Below, in pieces: positions 55,036 to 64,000 of a DNA stretch of 64,000 bases. The first letter of the stretch is position 1. Every line of letters starts with the position of its first letter. The translations under genes were made by a program, and so were the position numbers. The notes below the pieces were generated by a model. That model was not told where the DNA came from and ran no database searches. It saw only the letters and a program-made list of their open reading frames with translations. The stretch comes from Neoceratodus forsteri (taxonomy: Eukaryota; Chordata; Ceratodontiformes; Ceratodontidae). The stretch spans positions 1,400,115,001 to 1,400,179,000 of the forward strand of contig CM057456.1 in assembly GCA_016271365.2 (NCBI GenBank), in the 5' to 3' direction.

Positions 55036-55590
55036 ATGGTTGATGGTTTCTTTTCCCCTCCTCCTCCTTTGCTATCATCCTGTTTCTTTGTTAACTTGCA
55101 CCCTGGGGGACTCTCTCCCCTTGGGATCTCCCTACTCTCTATCTCAGCCTGTGGGGGGGGGACAGTTTCTGCTTCCCTTTTTTCTTCCACCACCCTTCTC
55201 AGTTAGTTTAAATGTTCATTGAATTAACACTTAAACTGTCCACTGAGGACTGTGGTTCCCTTCCTGGATGGATGCAGGCAATCACCTCTGTATAGGCTCT
55301 TATCCTCCCAGGTGGGCCCAGGCCCCAGTGTAGTTGTGCTCCTCTTCTCTGCACCATTCCTTCAACTTCATGAGTTGAAGGCATTGGTGCAGAGATCTCT
55401 CTCCTTCCCCCATCATAGACAGGCAGCGCCTCTGCAAAAGCTACTGAGTGTGCTACCTGTCTATGATCCCTCTGCAACTCCCCTTGCATTGTCTCAACCC
55501 CGTCCCTAGCCAGGTCATTTGTCCCCAGGTGGACAATGACATTTGGCTCCCCTTTCCTTCCTGCTGGATGCAAAGTACTGTACCCCACTA
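55036..55590 (-). pseudogene. CR1 host ORF1 esterase end and spacer
   Basis: Minus strand: NVIVHLGTNDLARDGVETMQGEL (55545-55480; the HLGTND block), SVAFAEALPVYDGGRREI (about 55445-55400), EGMVQRRGAQLHWG.. (about 55350, with frame damage) and an ACIHPGRE degraded DGLHPS block (about 55270). The spacer that follows (55193-55036) is Pro/Glu/Lys-rich. The GDS half would lie further right and is not found beyond 55590, so the host is truncated there. Confidence 0.7.
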
Positions 55591-55965
55591 AGACAGGATA
55601 TTATCTAGGTGAACTAAAGATACCTCCTAGTACAGACTACCAACCTAAATGGAGGAGACAGGAAAAAGACAGTAACAAAAACTCAAATGCAAGAACAGTG
55701 TGGGATGATTGTCTTTTCATTACTGTATCATCTTATTCTAGATTTCTAGGCCAAAACATGTAATATTAAAAGATTTTATTCCTATGCGTCTCTGCTTACA
55801 AAGTCTGTTTATTCTCCTGAAACACTGTAAGCTTCGGCAGTTGTATATTGTCACTGTATAAATTCAGTATTTTGTTTGTGCTTTTGACAACATCAGAAGC
55901 GCCTTTGAAAATAGGCAATATTTGTCCAATGGCTTTCGTTTAAATAAAATGAAATGAAAAATGAA
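55591..55965 (+). other. Possible 3' end of an unidentified retroelement
   Basis: AT-rich and ends GTTTAAATAAAATGAAATGAA at about 55937-55960, which looks like a LINE-type tail. Upstream open stretch 55536-55763 has no known domain. Family unknown. Confidence 0.3.
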
Positions 55966-58061
55966 AATCTGAGAACTCAAAACATAGGCCCAATCACCCA
56001 AGGGGATTTTGTAGGGAGCCAGCCTGTGACCAGAGGAAAGGTACATAACTCTGGACCCATCGATCTGAATTAGAGAACGCTGGGCACAATGGTACTACAT
56101 CAAGGAGGGTCAGTAAATCCATGTCTGGCCTCATTCACCCCCCCCCCCCAGGAGAGCTTCAACCAATCTGTTGGTACTGATATAATGCCACGTGCCACCT
56201 TGTCAGGTGAATACATAACCAAGAAAAGCAACTGTAACTGAACCTTCTAGGGCCCAATCTATTCATCCCCCACTGACTGTAGAGGGGAAATAGGTTGGGA
56301 ACATGGACTTTGGTGAAAATAATCACATATGGAGAGAGGAATGAGACACCTTTGGGGTGCCTGAGTCAGACCTTGAGTTGGTAGGATGAAAAGGGCCTGT
56401 AGGGCACTTTGACCCACCCCTTTCAGGCAGCTGGGAAAACGGCAGGTTAAACCAAGAAGAAAAAGAGATGGGGGGTGTCCATGGCCCATACACCTGGAGC
56501 CCAGCACTGTGGAGCCACTGTATCTTCTCCCCAGCTCCCAGTCAAAACTAACAGAAGTAGCATCCCAGAATAATTCAGACGATATTTAGGCATTGTATCA
56601 TGTCTAAAAGAAAACTGCACATTCCCCCATAAATCATCCATTTAGATTATGCACCATACCTCCAATGGCAGGCATTCCACCACCACCCCACAAATATTTA
56701 GTTCCTCCCAAGGTTCCCTATGATGCAACATTCCGCCAGATCATCCAGAAGAATGCAGTAGTGTTTCCCCCAACAGTGTGAAAATTAGGGAGAGTAAACA
56801 AAAGACCACAGTACAAGCTGGTAATGCCTGCTAGGTGCTGGCCTGCAAGTGCCTGGCATTAATACTTACAGTACAGGTGCAGCCAAATAGGGCTGGAGGG
56901 AGGGAAAGGATGTGCTACCCATAGAGATCTGCAGCCCAGTAGCCTGAGGGGTAGAACAGAGGGCATTAAGTTCAAATAGGGACTCAGAGCAATCATCGCT
57001 AGAGACCTTTCAATCCCATACCTCAGCCCTCATAGCTTCTGAGTGAAAACCTAGTAAAACCTAAACTTTTTACCAAAATCACTTCAAGTCCAATGAATGC
57101 TGTTCATTGAATAGCATTCTGTGGAGGCTGCAGTTGATTTCTGGTAGAATCATCAGAAACAGGATCCTGTGGCTGAAAGATGGACCAATACATCCACTTC
57201 AGCCCAGAAAGGTGCAGAGAGTCAATCTGGAAAGCGGTAACCAGTCTTATTGCCCACTGCTGTTGAAGTGAAGAGATCTGTTGGCAATGAAGCCTGCTGC
57301 AGCATGGTATAGCAGTTCTCAGTCTGTAGTCCTCTGTGTTCATCAGATGCCCGAGACTCTTGGTTCCTGTTGCAGGAGGTAGAGGAATTAGTGAGTGAAA
57401 TTCCTTGTGCCTTTTAAACTGTTATTTCTTCTATTTGGCAGCACTCACTGGGTGCTAATTATTGTATTATTTTCTTGTACAGTGGGACTGACAGGCAATG
57501 GTATGAGGGGGAGACTGTAATCCAGTGAAATAGTGTCCATTGTGGACGATGTGTCCTGCACCCCTGTGCCCCCCCCCCACCTGTCACTTGCTCTGTCTGG
57601 CTTAGTCCTGGCCTTCTATTGTCTTTAAGATCAAACATTTCTGTGGGACCCTATTGTGCACCACATAGGAAGTCATGGGATATCGGTGGCTGTAAGAGAT
57701 CCCCCAGGCCCGCATTTTCTGTTAATGCTTGAAAAAGTAGTCAGAGAAAATCTGTATAGTATGGCCTTCCCACCTTAGTGGTTACCACTCCCTTGTCAGT
57801 TGAATGATCCTCTCCTGATCTCTGTATCACAGGAATTTGTCCAGCAGCAGTCTGGGATGTCCTCCTGGTTTTGGTCCAGGGGCCAGAGTATGCTCTCTCA
57901 GTCTTGAGAGAGGCACCTCCTTGGTTTCAGAGAAAGATCAGGAATTTACCTGACAGAAAACTACAGTCATCATCCTTCCCTTCAATTGCACTGGGGAAGT
58001 CAGCAAAGCAGAGATTACTGTGCCTGCTTCAGGTCCCCAAGTACTCAGTTTGGTCACACAA
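55966..58061. other. Unassigned 2.1-kb stretch
   Basis: No transposon motif, terminal repeat or convincing gene was recognised on either strand. Open stretches are short (under 85 codons) and overlap in several frames. Splice-like YYYYAG sites occur (for example about 57440 and 57830) but no exon can be supported. May hold old repeats or unique host sequence. Confidence 0.4.
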
Positions 58062-58283
58062 CTTTTTTTTTTTTTTTTTAAAGTTGTGTTTAACCAGGAT
58101 TAGCACACTAAGCTGAAAGCTTTTCTACAGGCACTACCTGGGAGCACAGGGAAGTTAAGTGACTTGCTTAGGGTCACACAGTTTGTAAGTGGAAGCTGTG
58201 GCATTCAAACCCAGGTCTATTCTACTGCATATCACCAGATTTGCAGCTCAGAGCCTTAAACCACTGCACTATACTGCCTCCCT
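58062..58283 (-). mobile_element. MIR-like CORE-SINE, antisense copy 3
   Basis: Same family as 38680-38889 and 48075-48292: poly-T at 58062-58079, TTAACCAGGATTAGCACACT, the MIR-type core reversed (GTGACTTGCTTAGGGTCACA), box-B reverse GGCATTCAAACCC, and the head end ACTGCCTCCC. Confidence 0.8.
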
Positions 58284-59394
58284 CTACCTCCCAACTGCCT
58301 GATGACCCTGCCTTGATCATGAAGCTCATCCATAAGGGAGACCACTGTTAGCCGTGCTCCATCAATATGGTTTCCAGCTGTGCCCATCTGTTGGCTGAGC
58401 CCCACAGTATCCTCTGGGAAATGCATGGAAGCTAATTTAAAGAGTAGATATTCACTTTGTTTGTGTGTTTTTTTATTTACAGGTTTCAAGCAGCCTTGTT
58501 AAATAAAGAGATTTGCCTACCTGTAGTGCTGTGTTTCTTTATTTGATTCTGTTCTTATTTCTTTCAGCTCCCTGAGTTGTGTGTTTCCTACAAGTAAGAA
58601 AAACAGACCCGTTTTGAAAAAATCATTGCTACCCGGAATGCAGAATCAGCAGTGAAAGTGACATTAATTAAAGAAAGAACACTGCTGATTCTGCTTGTCG
58701 TCTCTGTGTGCACGTCTTATTAGTGTGGCACCCCCTACACGCTCGTCCATGTAAGTCTGAATGGCAGCTTTGGTATCTGACAGGGAATAGCATGAGCCTA
58801 TTAGTACTCTGTTTGCTGTAAACCAGTTCATAAAAAATCCTATAGTTGTCACAGGTTAGTAGCAGTGCCGTTTAGTTAATATTACACTGTGAAGTCTGCA
58901 TTGAAAGTTGCTGAAAGAAATAGTGCACTGTTTTGAGTTTTGGCCCGAATGATTGCACGCAATGCTTTTGTGAGCACTGGGTTTTAGGTTTTTAAACTTC
59001 TGTTCCCACTGGCGCTTTCACACAAATCAAAGCTATGTTGTCGCCTCCCCACCCCTCGTTGCTTTCTCCTGAGCCCTGCACGTTGAAGTTTTTCAATATA
59101 AACCAGAACACCCGATTATCCTACGGGACGATCTGTCACACAGTCATCTTGACTGCAGCCACTCACTCACGGATTTGTGCACGGAAAGGGGCTGTGTATT
59201 GAGAGTACTCTCCAAAATAATGAATGTAAATATGAAGGATGGCAGTGGATAAATGGGAGAGGGTATGAGAGCTAGGGAATTAAGTGGTCATTTTGCCCAA
59301 TGGTCAGGCCACATCACCACTGCTGTACCCTCTTTTCCTCTCAGCTGATGACTGACACGATATAATAGCCCTCTCTTGATGGGTATAAGATATT
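58284..59394. other. Unassigned stretch with one perfect hairpin
   Basis: A minus-strand open piece (58489-58256) is Gln/Leu-rich with coiled-coil-like spacing, no family recognised. GCAGAATCAGCAGTG (58640-58654) and its perfect reverse complement (58680-58694) form a 15-bp stem. No gene can be supported. Confidence 0.35.
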
Positions 59395-59399
59395 TAGAA

Positions 59400-60523
59400 G
59401 GGACACAATAGCTAGAAAAGAAGGTGAAATGGCTAAACTGTTGTCCATACCCATACCTAAAAAAGGAAAATAAAAGTGCCAAAGGCCTGTTAGCTTAACC
59501 TCTGTGGTAGGTAAAATCTTCAAAATCATTACTAGGAAATAGAATTAACTATTTCATGGAGGAAAACAAATTATGGGATAAAACACAGCATGGGGTTAGA
59601 CAGGGGAAAGCATGTCTAAACAAGCTAAGGGAATTTTTTTTAGAAAGTCAGTATGGCTCTTGATGAAGAGTAACCAGTGGACATGCTTTACTTGATTCTT
59701 AGCAAGGCATTCGATACTGTGCCACATGCTGACCTAATTAAAAGTATGCTGGGAACCAAATTCAACACCAGGCTTGTTAAATTGATTAAATCATGGTTCG
59801 GCAATTGATCACAGATAGTTAAATAGTTTTGAATCTACAGAAACACAGGTGACAAGCAGAGTTCCTCAGGGGTCGGTTCTGAAGGCAACCTTGTTTAATA
59901 TTGCCGTTACAAACATGCAAGTGAAGAAGGGCGGTGGTTAGCCACGAGTGTGGACAACAGAAAATTGGGCTACACTGTTGATGCAAAGGATGGCACAAAA
60001 GCACAACAGGAAGATATATACTTTATATAAATTATACAGATGGTCGATTGAGAGCAAAATGAACTTTAATCCAGGCAAGTGCATGGTAATGCACTCTGGC
60101 AACAGTAATTAGCAGGTGAAGTAATATATAGGAGAAACATTGCTATGGGAATCTGACTATGAGACAGACTTAGAAGTTTTGGTCGACAACACTTTGAGAT
60201 GCTCAAAACACTGTCATGAGATAGTGCCAAAATGTGAAAGAAGCTTGGGATGAATGAAAAGGAATTTAACCTGTAGAGACAGATAGGTGGTGTTGCCCTT
60301 ATACAAATCATTGGTTCGTCTACATCTAGAATACGGTGGTCCCTTCTGGAATCCACCAAGCAAAGGGAACATTAATAGACTTGAAAGTGTGCAGAAGAGA
60401 TTGAACAAGATGATTAAAGGGAGGGAGGGCTTGAGCTACGATGAGAGACTACGGGAACTGGAGTTGTACAATCCTGAGATGGGAAGGCTTAGGAGTGATG
60501 TGATATAAATATTTAAAGCTCTA
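59400..60523 (+). pseudogene. CR1-like RT, heavily decayed
   Basis: RPVSLTSVVGKIFKIITRK (about 59490-59540), a NTAWG.TGESMSKQ block (about 59585), MLYLILSKAFDTVPHADLIK (about 59680-59740), a late block LVRLHLEYGGPFWNPPSKGNINRLESVQKRLNKMIKG (60310-60420) and SYDERLRELELYN (60434-60470). The catalytic FADD region (about 59930-59960) is unrecognisable. Many stops. Confidence 0.75.
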
Positions 60524-60862
60524 TAGGCCAGCCCAGTGGTGCAGAGGGTTGAGGAATGTAGCCTAACCTCGCGTCATGCCAGCAACCCGAGTTCGGGAAT
60601 GACCTCAGGTAGTCGGGGAGCTGGCCGGGAGGGGAGGGTAGGACCAGGATTGAGCAGCCTATCAGCAGCTCTCCTCTCCTGGAGTGAACGTTGTCCCTCC
60701 CATAGTCCTGTCACCACTGGCTGGAAGTCCGGTGATGGCGTAGGTGGGGAAGGAACAGCTAGTAGGGTGGGGCATTCTGCAGTGCCTGGTACGTCAGCGC
60801 CCCAGAGATGCGTGGGAGGGGACAGGCGACAAAAGGAAAAACCTAAAAAATGTAAATTAAAA
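60524..60862 (+). mobile_element. tRNA-derived SINE with a 17-bp target duplication
   Basis: Head AGGCCAGCCCAGTGGTGCAG (box-A-like) and CCCGAGTTCGGGAATGAC (box-B-like), GC-rich body, A-rich tail. It is flanked by the perfect 17-bp repeat AAATATTTAAAGCTCTA (60507-60523 and 60863-60879). A long duplication and A-rich tail suggest mobilisation by an L1- or RTE-like LINE. The same family is at 29836-30445. Confidence 0.85.
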
Positions 60863-61200
60863 AAATATTTAAAGCTCTAAAGATGATCTTAGACTAAGTT
60901 TAAATGTTGAGTTCAGACATAAAAATATGACATGGGGATATAAACATCAGTTAAGAGGTGAAAATGTAAGGACTGAATGGAGAAGATGATGGTTTCTCTG
61001 AGAGGGTGGTGGGAATTTGAAATAGCTTGCCCACAAGGGTAGTAGAATGTGATGCCCTCAGCAGTTTTGTAAGGTATATCTGGATAAGCATCTACTAGAT
61101 ATGGGCATCTCTGGTTATTCCCGTTAAAAATGAATGGACAAGCTGGATGGGCAATATGTCCCTCTTGCCTGAATATTCCCATGTTCCTATAATAGTAGTA

Positions 61201-62130
61201 AGCCACACTGCAAAGCATTTAGTTGTTGCCATTTTTACTAACTAGTTGCAGTTACACACATGGGCAAACAGTCTGCACCACCTGGTTAGCACTGTAAGGC
61301 AGGTTTGATCTCAACCACAGACATGAGGCAGTACCTTAGGTAACTTTATTTAGACTGTTACTACTAGACATTCTCAGGAACCCCATGACTCCTCTTACTC
61401 CTTTCAAATCACCAGTGGGTAAGGTTATACTTTACCTTGGGACAGAGGCTTTCCCACTCTGTTCTGAATTTACCAGACCTCCCACCGTGCTATTAGTTTG
61501 AGTTCACAGATACCTTACGACACCACAGTGTCTGTTCAGCTGGTGTGCAGAAGGTAGCACTGCTGTAGTGACTTTCACTCAGGCACTCAAGACTGATGAC
61601 CACCATGGCTCTAAGCACCTTACATCAACCAGCTCCTTACTCTCACCAGCTGGTGGGCTAGGCACTGATGAGGTAGTATGTACCTTAGTCTGCCCACAAA
61701 CATCGATTGGTAATCACCCAAAACTCTCTCTCAGACACAGCAACTCTGATGTCCATCCCAACACAGGACTCTCCATACAAACAGAAGGTCCCATCACTTA
61801 CCTGAATCAGCAGCTCAGTCTCTCTTGCCATCTTCAGCAGAGCTGACAGCATCACTCAGAAGCAGGATAGTAATAACCCCCAAAAAGGTGAACACCTACC
61901 TTCAGTGAGATCCTCTGTGTGCCATCACAAGGCCACAAAGGAACTTCCCTTGAGGGCAGCCCCCCTATGATATTCACAACCTCCTGGTGTCTTCCTTACA
62001 CTCCCATCAGAATTACTGGAGATCTACACTAAATGGCCTTCTGACTCCAAGTCTTAGGATCATCATCATTGTCCTGGTATCTGTCTCTAGAAGCTACTAG
62101 ATGACTAGACAGTGAGTTCTGAGACAGAAA
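61201..62130. other. Unassigned stretch
   Basis: No coding domain, terminal repeat or SINE recognised. Composition is balanced and unlike the flanking purine-rich CR1 ORF1. Could be an unrecognised LTR or unique sequence. Confidence 0.35.
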
Positions 62131-62589
62131 TGCAGACAAGGGAGGGTTGAGGAGGGGATGACCTAGTTGCCATGGGTACGCCTACTTCAGAGGGTGAAGG
62201 AGAGGGGGCACAGGGAGAAGGGATGGAAAGTGTTGGGGGGTAGAAGTGGGGTTGTGAAAGGAGGGATCAGAATGGAAGCACCTAAAGGGGTGCCAGTGCC
62301 ACTGTGGAATAGATTGCTCCCACTGACAGTGAAGGAGAAGGGAGGGGTCAGGTACAAGTAATGAAAACCAGGAAGGTTAGGCAGGAGAAGGGGGATGGAA
62401 GGGTATACAGCAGCAGTGAAGGAAGGAGAAAAGTGTCCAAGAAGAGTGGAGTGGGGGGGGGGCAGGAAGGGGGTGATGAGGTGTTTAGGCAGTTCAAGAG
62501 GGCAGATCAGAGCACAGGGAGGGAGGCTGGAAGGGACAGAGGCAAGGTCAGTCAGACAGGACGTGAGGAATAGGGGAGGAATGGTGTCC

Positions 62590-63036
62590 AAGGCAGGTGG
62601 GCTCAAATAGGGAATGTATGAGCTCAAGGGATAGTCGGTGGGGGGGGGTGGAGGGAGCCAGGAATGGGGGAGGCATAATCCTTGGGGATTTGTATTCACT
62701 GGAGGTTGATGAGGGACCCAAGTATGGGGAGGAAGGTGATATGCATGCCAGGACTGAGAGCAGAGATTATTTGCACAAGTATTGAGCAGCTGTTGCAGGG
62801 GGTTGGGGGGAACCTCATGTGATTATACATCTAGTTATGAACAGACTAGCTGGGGAGGACATGGGGATGGCACAGGAAAGATTCAGGGAAATGGGGGGAT
62901 CTGTATGGAAGTAGCCACATCAACTGTTTTTTCTGAGGTGTTGCCATTACTGACAGGCAGAACTGTCAGGAAGAAAAGGAAAGAGAATGTTAATGACTGG
63001 TTGAGGGAATGGTGCAAGGAGGAAGGTAACTGCCAT
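62590..63036 (+). pseudogene. CR1-like ORF1 esterase remnant
   Basis: An IILGDLYSLEVDEGP segment stands where GDS-xxR-V is expected (Ser lost; about 62680-62720), then HVIIHLVMNRLAGEDMG (about 62815-62870, the HLGTND block degraded), a WGDL-like helix, a FSEVLPLLTGRT strand (62930-62965) and NDWLREWCKEEGN (62990-63030). The order matches the CR1 SGNH esterase. Catalytic residues are mostly lost and frames shift. Confidence 0.6.
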
Positions 63037-63381
63037 GGGTTCAGTTAATGTATTTTTTGTGGAAGTCAAATACTTCCATGAGTCAAAATCTGGAAGTTAT
63101 TCCAATTTTTTGGAAGTCAAAATACTTCCCAGATCACACAGTTTGAAAGCCAGTATTCTAAGAAGGAACAATTTATGGCTACTAATACAAATATTAGTGG
63201 TAAAATACAGTTTCTTTTAGAAAAATCCACAATTTCTTCGCTTCTGTGCCTTCATTTTTTGTAAGTCATCCAGTTTTGTTTTTTAGATTTGGAAGTCAAT
63301 GACTTCCTCCCCTTTTAGTTTGGAAGTTTTTGCCTTATTTTTGGGAGTCAAATATTCTCCAAATGGAGTTAACTGAAGCCC
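63037..63381. mobile_element. Small inverted-repeat element (MITE-like)
   Basis: Left end GGGTTCAGTTAATG and right end (reverse) GGGCTTCAGTTAACTCC pair as terminal inverted repeats. The inside is AT-rich with repeated GGAAGTCA/TGACTTCC motifs on both strands. ORF1 coding resumes right after it (GYCCIGGWG at about 63386). No convincing target duplication, so the superfamily is open. Confidence 0.5.
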
Positions 63382-63739
63382 TGGTTACTGCTGCATTGGG
63401 GGCTGGGGGAGACCTGGTCCAACAAATCCCTGTACACATCAGGTAGCCTGTATCACAGTAGAAGAGGTTCAAGAGTCCCCAGGGATAAATGGGGGTGGTG
63501 GAACATATCCAGTGACCTTAATTTAAACTGTTGGGGGACATAGACAGCCTTCAGGCCTTGAGTCTCTGGGAGGAGGAGGAGGTTGTCAGGTCTCCCCTTC
63601 ATGACAGGCAGGGAGAATTGGAGTGAGAATAATAGGGGAGGTAGAGGGTGGGGGAGAAAACAACAAAGGGGAGCATAAGGGAGGTTAGAAGAGGGTGAGA
63701 GAGGCTCAGATTCTAGGTGGAAGGTGGTGTCCCTGTACT

Positions 63740-63885
63740 CAAGAAGTCAAGAAAACGAGATGGATGACCTGCAGATATTTTCCAGAATGAGGAGTGTTGA
63801 TATTGCAGTTGTCACTGAAACATGGGCTGCCCCTAACCGTAGGATCATAGGATTGTACAAGTGTGATAGTCAGTGGCCTTAATGA
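63740..63885 (+). pseudogene. CR1-like endonuclease N-terminus
   Basis: KMDDLQIFSRMRSVDIAVVTETWAAPN, with the catalytic Glu in TETW at about 63818, matches the start of CR1 ORF2 endonucleases. Reading is lost after about 63885. Confidence 0.65.
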
Positions 63886-63890
63886 CTCAC

Positions 63891-64000
63891 CCGATCTCAA
63901 ATACCGAAAGATGTCTTCCTATTGCCCATATAGCTATCTAGTTTTGTAATAAAGTATTTAAGGATTTACTTAGAACCACTTCCATGACTGCGACCTATTG
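63891..64000. other. Window edge, unassigned
   Basis: AT-rich, with AATAAAGTATTTAAGG at about 63948. Nothing else seen. Confidence 0.3.

Larger units (their letters stand above)
34513..55590 (-). mobile_element. CR1 LINE host (antisense) expanded by nested insertions
   Basis: Four pieces form one CR1 in minus-strand order: ORF1 esterase and spacer (55590-55036), endonuclease and linker (53705-52440), RT (41167-40200), RT C-terminus and 3' tail (35190-34513). Phrases rejoin across each insert: ISDDLKVAKQ before and VVSRASGMLGC after the L2-like copy; FTVEGDSRD before and SKKAAEALMGGKK after the hAT-type palindrome. Total host sequence is about 3.5 kb. Confidence 0.8.
59395..61200 (+). mobile_element. 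CR1-like LINE, old and 5'-truncated
   Basis: Decayed RT followed by C-terminal and 3' sequences with an NSLPTRVVE-like phrase (about 61025) and a tail GGACAAGCTGGATGGGCAAT, then GCCTGAATATTCCCATGTTC (about 61136-61190). The tail differs from the younger CR1 copies, so it is another subfamily. Interrupted by a SINE at 60524-60862. Confidence 0.7.
62131..63890 (+). mobile_element. CR1-like LINE 5' part: ORF1 and start of ORF2
   Basis: Purine-rich leader, an esterase-type ORF1 remnant (62590-63030), an inverted-repeat insert (63037-63381), ORF1 remainder, and the endonuclease start (63760-63885). The element either continues past the window or is broken at 63890. Confidence 0.6.

Noticed and set aside
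57400..57900. Host exon flanked by splice-like sites
   Set aside because: Polypyrimidine-AG sites occur by chance, no conserved protein segment could be read and no matching donor or second exon was found.
62187..62699. 170-codon Pro-rich minus-strand frame
   Set aside because: Antisense to a G/A-rich CR1 leader and ORF1; composition artefact.

Overview
No host gene can be recognised in this window. It is a stack of transposable elements, most of them 5'-truncated and riddled with stops and frameshifts, and several nested inside each other. The mix is LINEs of the CR1 type with an esterase ORF1, L2-like LINEs, a Tx1-like endonuclease scrap, a Penelope-like element, a DIRS-like element, a Ty3/Gypsy element of the Gmr1 type, palindromic hAT-type elements, MIR-like SINEs and a second tRNA-derived SINE. 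This points to a large, repeat-rich vertebrate genome. An amphibian (perhaps a caecilian), a lungfish or a similar lineage fits, but the species cannot be fixed from the sequence. There is no operon structure, no CRISPR and no rRNA.

Layout. 0.3-8.6 kb: Tx1-like endonuclease fragment (-), CR1 (+), a small CR1 piece (-), DIRS-like gag-RT-RNase H (-), and an L2-like LINE (-). 8.6-10.4 kb: CR1 (-) split by a palindromic hAT MITE with a perfect 8-bp target duplication. 10.5-18.1 kb: a Penelope-like element (+) whose RT and endonuclease halves are separated by a nearly full-length CR1 (+), which carries a 5' repeat, a PHD-like/esterase ORF1 and an EN-RT ORF2. 18.4-19.9 kb: another L2-like LINE (+). 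20.1-29.1 kb: one CR1 (-) split by a complete L2-like LINE of about 4.9 kb, whose 5' region carries 78-bp tandem repeats, and by a second copy of the hAT MITE. 29.2-34.4 kb: an L2-like LINE (+) holding a SINE, an inverted L2-like copy and two unidentified GC-rich inserts.

34.5-55.6 kb is one CR1 (-) of about 3.5 kb blown up to 21 kb. It was entered by an L2-like LINE (itself holding a MIR-like SINE), by a second CR1, and by a roughly 1-kb palindromic hAT-type element. That palindrome was entered by a 10-kb Gypsy element with a CCAGC target duplication, and the Gypsy element in turn received a CR1 in its 5' LTR and a SINE in its integrase.

The Gypsy element is the most notable object. Its integrase lies upstream of the reverse transcriptase, the reverse of normal Gypsy order, and its capsid resembles the SCAN domain. 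55.6-59.4 kb and 61.2-62.1 kb are largely unassigned apart from one SINE. 59.4-61.2 kb is a decayed CR1-like LINE with a tRNA-SINE flanked by a 17-bp duplication. 62.1-63.9 kb is a CR1-like ORF1/EN start with a small inverted-repeat insert. Family names rest on motif recognition by eye, not on database searches.
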